Position numbers and translations under genes: made by a program. Shown here in pieces: positions 13,497 through 24,469 of a stretch of DNA of 64,000 nt. This DNA comes from Botryotinia globosa (Eukaryota; Ascomycota; Leotiomycetes; Helotiales; Sclerotiniaceae): contig RCSZ01000026.1 of the NCBI GenBank assembly GCA_014898425.1, positions 185,327 through 249,326 on the forward strand, written 5' to 3'. A model generated the notes under the pieces. That model worked only from the letters and a program-made list of their open reading frames with translations. It had not been told where the DNA came from and did not search any database. Every line of letters begins with the position of its first letter. The first letter of the stretch is position 1.

Positions 13497-14290
13497 ACAC
13501 GTTGATTACATAATTTTTTTGGCCTTGATTTCGAGGCAAAGGCTTCACAAAGGATTATCACCATAGGGTCTGAAACAATTTGGTTCTGGCTTTGGTGTGA
13601 AAACCAACAATTCGTTATTTTTCGATTTTTCAATTAAAGGTTATAAATCACTCAACAATTGTATCACTTTGGTATAGATTCAATATATATAGATAGATTT
13701 TCTTATTATTTTGATATATTTTTTATTATAATAGCTTTATTCAATTATATATATATATATCGAAAACATGTATTTTTGAAAACCAATATTTCAATAAAAT
13801 AAGCATCTACCCTCTTCAAAATCAATTATCACCATTATTCTAATTAAATATATATATATCCTAGAGATTCTATTATCCATTTCATCCTCCCTATATAAAT
13901 AGAATTCTAAATAATAAAGTTTGTTATTGATTTCGAAGAGGTTGGGTGCTTTTAGTTTGCGGCGATGACCACCCCCCCTCCCCAATCTACCATTTCTATC
14001 GGTTGATTTATACAATTATATATACCCTAAGAATCCCCTTAATTCTAACAACCCCATTATATTATTTATATTTCTATTGGTATTGTTTTTATTGAAAAGT
14101 AAATAATCGGGTACTATTTTTTGATAATATTAATCATATAATAATCCTTTGTTTTTATATGATATATTGAGATCGCTTTTGAGTGTAGATAGAGTTTACT
14201 ATATGAATTGTAAGTAAATTGAAATGAAAGTGAAGTGAAAGTGAAGTGTATATTCAATTATCAATTCATAAATATAAAAAAAAACTCTGT
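13497..14290. other. Left subterminal region of the 10.2-kb element
   Basis: No convincing gene. Composition is mixed: 13497-13660 is only moderately AT-rich, with words such as GGTTCTGGCTTTGGTGTG, and later parts are AT-rich. A 74-codon open stretch on the minus strand (13791-14015) includes a G-rich run but resembles nothing I know. Confidence 0.5.
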
Positions 14291-14300
14291 TGTATTCATT

Positions 14301-14350
14301 CCTATTGATTCCTGAAAACTCCTGTTATTTCCTATCAGCTTCTGTTTAAC
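14301..14350 (+). repeat. Decamer array 1a
   Basis: Five consecutive 10-bp units in phase: CCTATTGATT, CCTGAAAACT, CCTGTTATTT, CCTATCAGCT, TCTGTTTAAC. It lies upstream of the helicase start and reads in the same direction as the gene. Confidence 0.75.
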
Positions 14351-14404
14351 TTACTATCGAATTGCATTATGTTCTATAAATATCTATTAATAAACATTTG
14401 CGAA

Positions 14405-14480
14405 CTCCTATCATCTCCTGCAGACTCCTGCTACCTCCTGCGGCTGCGGACTCCTGTCATATCTTGGGAACTTCTGCCAC
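14405..14480 (+). repeat. Decamer array 1b, abutting the helicase start codon
   Basis: Units CTCCTATCAT, CTCCTGCAGA, CTCCTGCTAC, CTCCTGCGGC, a 6-bp part unit, CTCCTGTCAT, ATCTTGGGAA and CTTCTGCCAC run up to 14480. The ATG of the helicase follows at 14482. This array keeps more G and C than the others. Confidence 0.8.
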
Positions 14481-14481
14481 T

Positions 14482-17334
14482 ATGTCTCCAAAACGGAGGA
14501 AAGCTGATGGACGTAAAGCTGATGAACGTTCTAAACGGGCCAAAGCTAGAAAGCTGAAAGATGACCGTGAGATTGCATTAACTGTGTCCAGCATACCAAT
14601 GGTGTCGATGGTTGGATTAGACAAATGTATGAAGCGAATTTATGAGGTTGAGTTAAAGAACATGCCTATAATGATCAAAAAAGGAGAGATAGAGAAGTAT
14701 CTTGAGAAGTAAGAGGAGCTTATTGGATTATGCTTTGAAAGAATCCTTTGGTTTCTAGATCCTATTGTTATTCAAAAACCTAAATCTATGCAAATTTAGA
14801 TTCTGTGTTATTTAATTTATAGGAAGAGTGATACCCTTTATATTACTAAGATTAGATTTGGAAAAAGTTTGATATTTCATTTATACTTTATTTTAATAGG
14901 AAAAATTATTTTTTAAATAGTTTTATTAACAAAGCTTGAAAAGAAGTAATTCAAGGATATTAAAAAACTTTCTGGAATATTATTTTATTTTCTGAATTTC
15001 GAATTATTGAAAAAAAAAGCTGAAATAATCAATCAAATTCATTAATTAAAATATATATATATTCTTTTAGATTCTGAATAAATAGTTTTATTTAAATTTA
15101 GGGGTGCATTTGTATTTCCTAAATTACAATCTAATATTAGGCTTATAGCTATAAACAAATGTTATTTTATATTATAATAAAAGAATTTTCAATTCAAATT
15201 TATTATATTGAAATAATTATAATATCTTTTGTTTCAAGAAGTTATATAATTTAGATATATTATTATTTTGGATATAAAAAACTAAAAGATAATTTTAAAT
15301 AATAGAGGATTTCGAAGATTAGATTTTCGATTATATTAAACATATATTATCTATATATTTGTTAATTATTCAAATATTTTATTAATGATAATCTCTATCT
15401 TTTAGAAACAAACTAAATCTTTAGAGTCTTTATATTATCTTTTAAACAATATTATAAATAAAAATGATAATCCAATTCTAAAAAAGATTCCCAAGATTAT
15501 AATATTTATAAATTCTAGAAATGAAATCGATATAGTGAAAAACTATTTTCGAAATGCTTTTTTAGAGAAAACGAAAAGCAAAACTGTATTATATTCTATT
15601 GAAATTGAGAATAAAAGCCTTAGTATTATAAATATCATTATTTCATTCTATTCGAAAATTAATGTGAAGAATTGAGCAATGAGATATGATAAGTTTACAA
15701 AAATGATATTAATTGCTTGTATTATTATTACTATTATTACTTTTATTATAAATATTAATATTTATAATATAAATCTAATCGTTTTTTGGAATGTAAAAAA
15801 GCAATTGATTATAGAGATATAATAAAGGATAGGTTGAGAAGGAAAAGAATTAGAATGTATTAGTATAATATATATATTCATTCTATATTATTATTTTGAT
15901 TTTAATAGATTCTATTCTATAGTATTAAAAGAATCTAATATTAATATAAACAAAATTCTTATTTTGATATAGAAAATAACAAAAAGATATTTTTTACTAT
16001 TTTATTGAAAGGTAAGATAATTTCAAGTTTTACAAACTTTAGAAAGTTAAATAGAAAATAAAGATTTGGTAAATAATAAAAAAACTAATATAGAAATCAA
16101 TATCGAAAATAATATTGTTAGTAGTAATATAATAGATTTCATTTCAAAATGTAAGTATATTTAAATGAAAATTGAGACAATTCAAAGAGCTAGTATTCTT
16201 TTTGTTTGATTGACTATTTGTAATAGTTTATATTATAAAAAAACATTCTTTAATCATTTTGAAAAAAATCTTTTATTAATAAAAAAAAAAAAAGAAATTG
16301 TTTTGTTAGAAAGATATTATAATAAATATAATTCAGATTTTCTATTTATTTTATTTAAATTATTGAATAAGGTTGTATTAATATTCAAATCTTGAAAGAG
16401 TATTTTAAATATATTTGTATTAAAGGTATTAAAAAAATGGTGTAAAATTGAAATATCAAAAATAGTAATTAATCAATAACAGTTTATATTATCAAATAAT
16501 TATTTTATAAAGGAAATTGTATACTAAAAAGTAGTGGATTTATATTATTGATAGCTATATATTGAATTATTTGATTAATAGAATAAATTGATTTTAGATT
16601 AGTTGTATAAAAAAGTTTCTAATCTTAAAGTATAATAATATTTTAATAAATATAAAGATAAATTAGTATCTTTGTTTTAAAGTTTTTATTCTGAAATTGA
16701 ATATTTGTATATAATATATAAACAAATATTAATTAAAGTAAAAAATACAAAAGAAAAAATTAAATAATAAAAGAAATAATAAAAGAATATTTCGAAGAAA
16801 ACATTGGAAATAGTAGTACTAATTTCAATACAAAAACAATTGAATACAATCTGTATAGCTTCGGATAATACTTTTGTATATCAAATATTTCAACAAAACT
16901 AATTTAAAAAGGGAAATAAACCTAATATTCAAATTCGAATTCAAATGATTTAATTAAATAATCCTTTAATATTGAATATAGATATTAGTATTTTTTATAT
17001 TGAAAATAATCAATTCGAAACACTAATTATTCAATTTAAAATAATAATACTTTCAACATTTATTCAAAATATAATATCTATATAGAATATAATATCTATA
17101 AAAAGTATATTAAAATAAAAAAGAATATTAATATTACTATTACTTGTATTCGAAGATCGAATTGCTAAATCAGGCTTATTCTTATTTATTGGTAGATTCA
17201 GCTTTTTGATTTCTATATCTTTTCTGTTTAATAGATTTAGATCTATCTTTCTTATTTTCTCTTTATCTAATTTATTTAATTCTTCTGAAAATATTAATCG
17301 AAATATAAATGATTTCCTAATTCAATTTCAATAG
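14482..17334 (+). pseudogene. RecQ-like DNA helicase, RIP-disabled, one frame
   Basis: One reading frame carries recognisable superfamily-2 helicase motifs in order. Motif I is TKIRFGKSLIFH (Walker A, GKS at 14860-14868). Motif II is AINKCYF (from 15148), where DECH would be expected; D to N and E to K are G-to-A changes. Then come a motif-IV region PKIIIFINSRNEIDIV (about 15490) and motif VI, a stop followed by R-I-G, another stop, E-G (15823-15840), where RecQ has QRIGRGGR. A tract with spaced tyrosines and cysteines (about 16200-16340) fits the RecQ zinc-binding region. The C-terminal part looks low-complexity. The ends of the region (14482 and 16210) are in the same frame, so no net indel occurred. 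It is about 950 codons long. Subtelomeric RecQ genes (TLH type) are known in other fungi; here the gene lies inside a transposon-like unit. The helicase call is firm; the 3' end is a guess at the first suitable stop. Confidence 0.8.
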
Positions 17335-17510
17335 AGATATGGATTTTCAATTTATTAAATAAAGGAAATTTAATTTAATAAAATAATATTAAAAATATAA
17401 TTGGATAATAAAATAATATTAGAGATATAATATTATAATAATAGTAATAATAATAAGGTAATATTAGAAATATAGATTGAATTATAATTATTTGTAATAT
17501 AATTTATTGA

Positions 17511-17550
17511 ACTCCTATCAACTTCTATCAATTTCTATCAATTTATAAAT
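17511..17550 (+). repeat. Decamer array 2
   Basis: ACTCCTATCA, ACTTCTATCA, ATTTCTATCA, then a decayed ATTTATAAAT. It is in the same orientation as array 1 and lies about 370 bp upstream of the Cys-rich gene. Confidence 0.75.
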
Positions 17551-17917
17551 GAATAATAATTCAGTGTTTTTTTGGTAACAAACAAATAAAAAAAGCAATC
17601 AAAATAAATTTATCTGTTATTTAACTTTGTACCATTACTTTGCTTTAATCTATACAAAGCTGTTAACTTTTATTGAATAAATACCAATTTATTTCACATA
17701 TTATATAGAATATTATATATTTGAAATCTAGTTCATATATAAAACATCGAATATAATGAAAAGGCTATAATAGCTATCACTGTTCAATTAGCAAAAGGCC
17801 AAATACATAGTGAATTTATTCGTTCTTTATATCCGTATATCGCGCCTTTTTCTCTTCCTGTGTTTATTTATTTATCGAATACTGATATAAAGATATTTCA
17901 ATCCATATATTCCTCGA

Positions 17918-18676
17918 ATAGTTAATGATATTGCGATCGTGGCTAGAAGCTCACCTTCTACACAACCACTCAGCTCTAGCAGAGCTCCATCTATTGTTTC
18001 GAGTCGACAAGACTCTATCGCGCAATCTTCTATTAATGACTCATTATTTCATATACCAACTATCTTCTGCGCAACTATTCATATCTTATCGAACGCAGCC
18101 TCTGAAATTTTTGATAATGGGTTTGGATACGAAAGTGGAGGCGGCGAAGAATCCGATATTGGAGGCGGAGGAAATGATGACTCGAATATTGGTATTGCTA
18201 GTGCCGCAAGTGGTGTTACTACTCAGCACACATTAGGCGCTACTAAGTCTAGCAATAATGCTGTTGCCGCATACAAGACAGAAGAAGCCGAAGTAGAACA
18301 TATTTCTAAAGAGGCTTTCAAGGAAATGCAGAAAGGCTGTGTAGTGCGCCGCCCATGGTTTTGGAGCGCTGTCAAATCCAAGGGGCTATATCCACCAGCG
18401 CAGCAACATAAATGGTGGTATGTGAGTGGTAGTGATTGGGACAAAGCCACTCCGGACAAGCAAAGAGATTTTAGTCATATTGCTCGGATTATGGAGTCGG
18501 AAATTGGGGAGCAGCTGCTAGAGAAGGAGAAATGCGCTTTCTGTCGCGATTGTGGATTCGAGTGTTAGATTTATTCTAAGCAAGGTCTGCAACAAGTAAC
18601 TCGCTCTGGTTCGATATGTGCTTGTTGTCGCTGGGTCGCTCATAGAGGGGGATGTAGTCTATCCATTTGTGTATAG
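17918..18676 (+). pseudogene. Cys-rich protein (DUF3716-like cysteine pattern), broken start and Trp stop
   Basis: An open frame runs 17891-18565 with near-normal base composition and no in-frame ATG at its beginning. The first plausible start is ATA at 17918, which one G-to-A change makes from ATG; the first alternative codon is GTG at 17939. The N-terminal half is Ser-, Gly- and Asp-rich (for example a GGGEESDIGGGG tract). The C-terminal part has WWYVSGSDWD and then CAFCRDCGFEC, followed by TAG (18566-18568) where a Trp codon TGG is likely. Reading on, the frame gives ICACCRWVAHRGGCS and stops at 18674-18676. Two cysteine clusters of this kind resemble fungal DUF3716 domains; this is a pattern judgement, not a search. 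The product may bind zinc. It lies between the helicase and an oppositely oriented relic. Confidence 0.6.
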
Positions 18677-18839
18677 TACAAAAAGATTGTGGCTGTCTCT
18701 CCTATATGTATACAATCAGTTGCTATAGTCGGCCATAGTTTATAGATCTGATTGGTTTTGTGGAATAATATTGATGGTTTTTTCCCTTCTTGGGTGTTAA
18801 AATAAAAATATTGATACTTAGGCGCGATAGCCTTTGTTT

Positions 18840-20440
18840 ATATCTACTATAATTATATAAAGCATTATAATGGTTTTCATTGGTTATTCGGTATGGAAAA
18901 ATGTTTTAACAAAAATATAGCTGTCGGGTAGAATTAATTAAATAATATATTTTTATACTATGTATTTTATAATTTTTATTTATACCTATGCTCGCATTGT
19001 ATAGCTTTATTAGATACTCAGGCGATTGAATAATAATTGAGTAGTCAATTATATTATTATTATTGAAATTAAAATATCAAGATTATAAATATATTTATAA
19101 TCTCTAAAGAAAAAATCAAACCAACTTTATTCTATTTTGTTCTAAATCTTTTTTATTTTGATTCTATTTATATTTAATTAGATCTTTATATGTTTATAAA
19201 GTATTAAAAAAAAGCCTTCGAAATGTTTATTAATTAATATAGATTTGTCAATCTAAAAATTAATATCATTAGTAGTATATTCTTATTAGATATTACAAAT
19301 CTTATTAAAAATATAAAAAAGGAAGAATCAATAGAAGGTATTAGATTGAATATTAAATATATGAAATTGCTTATATATAAGGATAAAAGCTTAATCTAAT
19401 CTGTTTATAAGAATATAGATATTGAATAATTAAAAATTATCCTTTTAAATAATTTTAAATAATATTAAAAGATTATAAAGTTGATTAATATGAGTAGATT
19501 TTATTGGAAAAGAATTAAGATTGGAATTGGAATTCTTTTTCATTTAATAAATAATGATTATTACTAAATGTCAATATATTTGATATTATTAGTTTCAATT
19601 TAAATAAAAATAATAATATTGAAATAAATATAAATCTACTTAATGCTACATCTTTACACATAGTCTCAGATTATTTAATATCATTTATTTGAATAATAGC
19701 TTTGATATAATCTTAATGAATATAAAGGAATGGAATCAAAACAATCTTATTATTATCAAAATCAATAAAATAAATAGGGGTGTAAGCAAAATTTGGAATT
19801 AGAGTTGGGATAATAACAATAGCAAAAATAGAAACAGGAATAATAATATTACTATTATTATTATTATTATTTTTATTAATAATGAGATTATATATAATAT
19901 ATTTGATATAAGCTACAATAAGACTAGTAATTTCTTACTTTATAATAAAAAAAGCTAAAATAGAAAGAGGGGTGATAGTATTGATAGAGATAATAGCAAT
20001 AATAGTATTATTCATAAGATTGATAATAATAATGATAGTAGATTTTGATGCCCGAATTGATATTAATATAATAACAAAAATAACAACAAATAAGAAGTTT
20101 TGCTTTAAAATAAGGTTTATAGTATATAAAATTTCATTTATTATTTTAAAATTGAATAAGGTTTTAATAATATATAAATTTGATAGTAAAGTAGAAGTAA
20201 TAATAAATGTAAATAATAAATAAAAAAAAAGAAAATAGAAGAAAATAAAGGAAAGTAGTATTGATATACTCTACAATTAAACTTACTTTTTTAATTCTAA
20301 TTATATAAAAGTTGATTTGAGGAGTTTCTATATATAATTAAAGATTCAATTGGCTATAATTGAAATAAACAAATTTTATATTATATAAATGTAATCTAAA
20401 TATATTTATTAATTATCTTTTATAATATTTCAAATTTATA
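18840..20440 (-). pseudogene. Unidentified gene relic, minus strand
   Basis: Heavily AT-rich, but one minus-strand frame around 19480-19840 reads like mutated protein: NFAYTPIYFIDFDNNKIV, a short gap with stops, then MCKDVALSRFIFIS and NNHYLLNEKEFQFQ. A Ser/Pro/Thr-like low-complexity stretch lies upstream (about 19900-20280). Decamer array 3 is just upstream in this gene's direction, as for the other genes of the element, which supports a minus-strand gene here. I do not recognise the family. The plus-strand open stretch 19972-20223 is probably a shadow of the same DNA. Boundaries are estimates. Confidence 0.4.
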
Positions 20441-20444
20441 TTTT

Positions 20445-20498
20445 AGGAATTGATATAAACTAATAAAAGGAAATAAAAGATAATAGGAATTAATAGAT
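20445..20498 (-). repeat. Decamer array 3 (inverted, RIP-decayed)
   Basis: On the plus strand, units in 10-bp phase are ATTGATATAA, ACTAATAAAA, GGAAATAAAA, GATAATAGGA and ATTAATAGAT. They are reverse complements of the CTCCTATCAA motif with G-to-A decay. It separates the unidentified relic from the DUF6589-like gene. Confidence 0.6.
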
Positions 20499-20558
20499 TA
20501 TCAAAAATCGAATTGATTGAATATCAAATCAAATTAATAATAATGAATTTATATTAAA

Positions 20559-23129
20559 CTATTTTAAAGCTTTATATATATTATTATTAATTATATATTT
20601 AAATATCTGAATAAAATCTATTATAGTATCTAAAAGTTCTGATGGTGTATATAAAGCTTGAATTAATTCTTCTATATCCTCAATAGTAATATTCTGAAGT
20701 CTTTTTTTTTTAATTATATATTGTTTATTGAATGATTTTATTTTTGTTTTTAGTATATTTTCTTTATTTTCCTAAAGATCTTTGAATAAATAAATTCCTT
20801 TTCCGAAACCTATAAGCTTGGGATTGCCTTTATTATCTCAAGCTAATCTTGTAGTCAAAGAAAGAATATCCTTTTCGATGCTACAGATTATATGTATTCC
20901 AAATATAATTTCTTTGAATATATCTTTAATCTTCTTTTTGAGAATATGTTGAGAGATGTTTGTTAAACAAATATGATCAAATATTTTATCTATATTGTGA
21001 ATTGAGTTTTTATGATATTACATATCAATTTGGTAATCAAGATTCATATGTTTCTGTATAAGATTAATAGTTTTATATGTATACAGCTTTTCTAACCAAT
21101 TGATAAAAGATGAAGTAAGTATTCTATGCTACAATTCGGGAGAGTATATCTCTAGTGTAAGTAATTATTTATAATAGAGCATTTCCCTTCTATATTTAAT
21201 TTGATTAGTTTCTTAGAATAGGAGTATAAGCGGATTTATTATCCGACGCATAATACCAATATCATTATATTTGATAGCTTTATTGATTGTTATATATATC
21301 TCTATTTCCTGAAGTAAATGATATATAGTAGTATAGTTTGTATCAACTCCTTTATCTCCATCCTAATCTTTTTGGGTGAAAGCTTTTTGCCGAATTATTT
21401 TCATTACCTTAAGGAACTCAACTAGTGTTATATCTTGAATGGTTTCTTTAATGAATTCAATCATCTCTTCCGTTTGATGTATATCATTGATTGTTCCAAG
21501 GTGCTCCTGTAATGTATGATGGAATAATAGTATAACTCTTATATTGAATATTTGAGATAATAAAGGATGTGTTTGATGATATTTAAGTGAATCTCTTTTC
21601 TACTTCTTTCGCTCTAAATCTAAAAGGTTGGCTTATATATAATAAAAGCTAATCTCGTTAAGGGAAGGCTTGAAATGAGTGTAAATTATAGTATCCTGAA
21701 TGATTATAGATATATAAAACTATAAAGTTAATCCAAGTATTCATTCTCTATATTTGTAAGGGTTAATAGATTTGAATTGCTGGACTTTAATAGTCTATAT
21801 ATGAACTATTATAAGTTGATTATTATATATTAATTTGATATCGATAGTGTAATCAAATAATATAGATCTATTAAACTCTGAAAAAGCTAATTATGTTTTG
21901 AAGATATTATTATGAATCTTATATATCCTATCTATAGTTTCTTTGTTTGTATGAATATTATTAAGCTACTAATATTTTGTTTTGTTGATAGGAATGTATT
22001 CAATATAAGGCATTTTGGGGTATAAATTAGTTTTCCAAAATATTAATCGAATAGTATCTTCTAATATATATTTAAATACATTGTATATAAAATGAGTATT
22101 TATTTGATAAGAGAATAGATCTGCTGCAAGATTAATAGAGTTAAGGATATCTCAGAAGTCCATAGGAATCGTGGGATTGTGTATAACTTGTTTGAGCCCT
22201 AGAGATGGAAGCTCTGGATAGAGAACGAGTATAGCCGTAGTCAAATTCTTCATGCCTTCAGTATGGCCAAGACTTTCATCTTTTTTAGTCTCCTTGAAGT
22301 TAAAGTTATTATAAACAATTACTATTTGTGGGTGATTTCCCCATACTTTGATCTCCTTTTTAGCTGCAGAAACCATATGTTTCATTTGATCATTGCAGTG
22401 ACTATAACTATTGCAAATTCCAAGACCAGAAAGTACTTGGATACAACAACACTTGACTCCGCAACCCATTAGGTAGAAATTAAGCATACTACATAAATAG
22501 TTTGATCGATGTTTGAAACGAGCATATGCTATTATACTAGTAATCATATAGATTCGTTGACCTTGGGTTTCCATATTTGGTTCACTCAAGTAACTAGAAT
22601 AATGAGAGCGTTCGTTGGCAACAAGAGTTGTAAGAATAGAAGACCAAACCGGAGCTTTCTTCTCTATTGACTGACTAACACTAGAGAGATCGATATCACG
22701 AAATTCGCTCAAAGGGACACTTACATCGAAAGTTTGAAGCTTTGATTTGGTAAAAAGAGCAGTGAATTCTTGTTTTAATATATTTTTAAGGTGTTCCACG
22801 AAGATATTCTTATATATTGTACTTTCGATAGATGTATGATTTAAAGCCTTTTTGAGCTTTAATTGTCGTATTTCAGGAATACCATTGATCCTAGTATATA
22901 TATCATTAAAAGCCCAGCTTATTATAAACTTATTGAATAATATTCTCTTCTAATCTATTACATTTAAAATATATTGGAATTTGGATTGAGATATTCTATT
23001 AGTAAAAGTATTAAAAGTTTCGAGCTCAGAAATAACAGTTGAAATCCTAGGTAGTAGATTAGATAGCTATAGTGGTAATAGGCTGGATAATGGTGGTGCA
23101 CTAAGTGGGCTTGTTGGGGTATCAATCAT
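20559..23129 (-). pseudogene. DUF6589-like protein, 856 codons, RIP nonsense only
   Basis: From ATG at 23127-23129 to TAG at 20559-20561 the minus strand stays in a single frame over 2571 bp, with no frameshift found when read line by line. About 18 nonsense codons interrupt it, all of kinds that one C-to-T or G-to-A change makes from CAG, CAA, CGA or TGG. The longest clean part is 22152-22799. Recognisable pieces: RILFNKFIISWAFNDIYTRI near the N-terminus, VLSGLGICNSYSHCNDQMKH, then IVIVYNNFNFKETKKDESLG, and IGIMRRIINPLILLF with REMLYYK in the C-terminal third. This layout matches my recollection of fungal DUF6589 proteins, which occur in many diverged copies. Acidic residues in the family, with Asn here (VYNNFNF), fit G-to-A decay. 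A role in transposition of this element is inference. The start is supported by array 4, 52 bp upstream. Confidence 0.75.
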
Positions 23130-23180
23130 TGAGATGTCAATTATCTTGATTATTGTAAAGAAAAATATAGGCGTTTAGAA

Positions 23181-23260
23181 GTTAACAGGAATTGATAGGA
23201 ATTGGTAGAAGGGGGCAGAAGTTGATAGAAGGAGGTAGGAGTTGATAGGAATTGATTAGA
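23181..23260 (-). repeat. Decamer array 4 (inverted)
   Basis: Eight perfect-phase 10-bp units on the plus strand: GTTAACAGGA, ATTGATAGGA, ATTGGTAGAA, GGGGGCAGAA, GTTGATAGAA, GGAGGTAGGA, GTTGATAGGA, ATTGATTAGA. Read on the minus strand, the motif is the same CTCCTATCAA theme as arrays 1 and 2, so it points in the direction of the DUF6589-like gene. Confidence 0.85.
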
Positions 23261-23681
23261 AGATATTCATTTCAAAATTTACTATAGCTTTTTCTATTAC
23301 ATTTTAATAATAATAATCTAAATATTATTAATAACATTTAAATTCATCTAATCAATATATTGTTATTGTATAGATTCATAAAATACTAGAAAATCATAGT
23401 TTTCGAATCATATATTTATTTTTTAAATAGGTTGGGTTTAAAGGGTATAAGTACATCTTCGAAATTCTCTTACCAAAGGTTTTCAGATCCTCATCAAAAA
23501 CACGATCAAATACTCTCAAACTTTCGAGGAAATAAATATCCCCCCCGATCCCTGATTGATTGTGATTGGTCGAAAAAAACTTGATCATTAGTAAGCCACA
23601 ACATTATCAAAAAGATCAAGATATTATTTAGAATTCAATGAAATATGTTTTATCGATGAAGAGAGTTTGAAAGTGAGATAA
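23261..23681. other. Right subterminal region and right TIR of the 10.2-kb element
   Basis: The last 18 bp (23664-23681), read inward, start TTATCTCACTTTCAAACT and form the right terminal inverted repeat. A 64-codon minus-strand open stretch (23394-23588) includes VFDRVFDEDLKTFGKRISKM; composition here is nearer normal, so it may be the remnant of a short gene, but I do not recognise it. Confidence 0.55.
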
Positions 23682-23689
23682 ATGAACCC
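23682..23689. repeat. 8-bp target-site duplication of the 10.2-kb element, right
   Basis: ATGAACCC, the second copy; see 13471-13478. Confidence 0.85.
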
Positions 23690-23860
23690 CTTTCTTTTTC
23701 GAAATATCCCGAAAATCTAATCTCTAACCTCGAGCCCCCATATTAAAGTTAATTTACTAGATATAAAATTATATGTTTTTAATAATTTTAAAGAAATAAT
23801 AAAAAGTTTTATTTCAAAAATATATTTAAAGTTGATTTATTGTTATTCTTTATTCTAATA
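23690..23860 (+). repeat. Gypsy-1 5' LTR, last 171 bp
   Basis: Aligns with the end of the LTRs at 31122-31396 and 9496-9768, from CTTTCTTTTT to TATTCTAATA (TA where the 3' LTR keeps CA). Together with 13375-13478 it makes a 275-bp LTR. Confidence 0.85.
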
Positions 23861-24469
23861 ATTCTTTTCATTTTTTTTTTAAAATAATTTATCAATTTTA
23901 AAAACTTTATTTGTTGATCAACTATCGATATTATTATGATTTTTATAAGAAGAATTTTTGGTGATGTTATGGGTATGGAGTTGTGCAATACAATTTTATT
24001 TTAATTAGGCAGAAATACTAATCAATTTCTATAAGATATTGATATCGATATGTAAACAACTTTATTATGATTAGTTAATAAAGAGAATATAACCTTAGCC
24101 TAACAATTTTAAAAAATGTGGGAAGATATAATAGTTATAAAAAAAACCTACAAAGTAATTATGAATAATATTTTATATATATCAACCCCAACCATCTATA
24201 GTAGTCTAGTATTTGTATCGAGTATAATTTATCAGGATTTCATTTCCTTTTTAAAAAAACTTTTGAAATTATAAAGATTAAAACAATATAAAAAAAAAGA
24301 TATCAAAAATATAAAAGATTTTTTTTTTTCAAATAGAGGTTATATTTCGATTTGATAAAGGATATTACTTTATAATCGATAAAAAAAAATATATTATATT
24401 ATCCAATACTTTGAAAAACAATCCCTAACAATATAATATCAATACAAAAACAAATCAACCAATAAACAA

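Larger units (their letters stand above)
13479..23681. mobile_element. 10,203-bp TIR element with RecQ-like and DUF6589-like genes
   Basis: The insertion is defined three ways: it interrupts an LTR whose two pieces sum to full length; it is flanked by the 8-bp repeat ATGAACCC; and its ends are inverted repeats, 13479-13496 TTATCTCATCCTCAGACC and, read from the right, TTATCTCACTTTCAAACT, which differ only by transitions. Inside, from left to right, are a 10-bp array, a RecQ-like helicase (+), an array, a Cys-rich gene (+), an unidentified relic (-), an inverted array, a DUF6589-like gene (-) and an inverted array. An 8-bp TSD is typical of hAT, KDZ and some other DNA transposons, but I see no hAT-type transposase. 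The DUF6589-like product is the best candidate for a mobility protein. All genes carry RIP nonsense codons. Confidence 0.85.

Noticed and set aside
13791..14015. A 74-codon minus-strand frame as a gene.
   Set aside because: No motif, biased composition, and no array or intron support.
14301..14480. CRISPR-like array.
   Set aside because: Units are 10 bp, contiguous and diverged, with no spacers, in a fungal genome.
8430..18740. TAGTCGGCCAT at about 8428 and 18726 as transposon ends.
   Set aside because: Short word without inverted partner or target duplication at either place.
19972..20223. An 83-codon plus-strand frame as a membrane protein.
   Set aside because: Ile-rich text is typical of RIP-ed Thr/Ser/Lys codons; array orientation favours a minus-strand gene.
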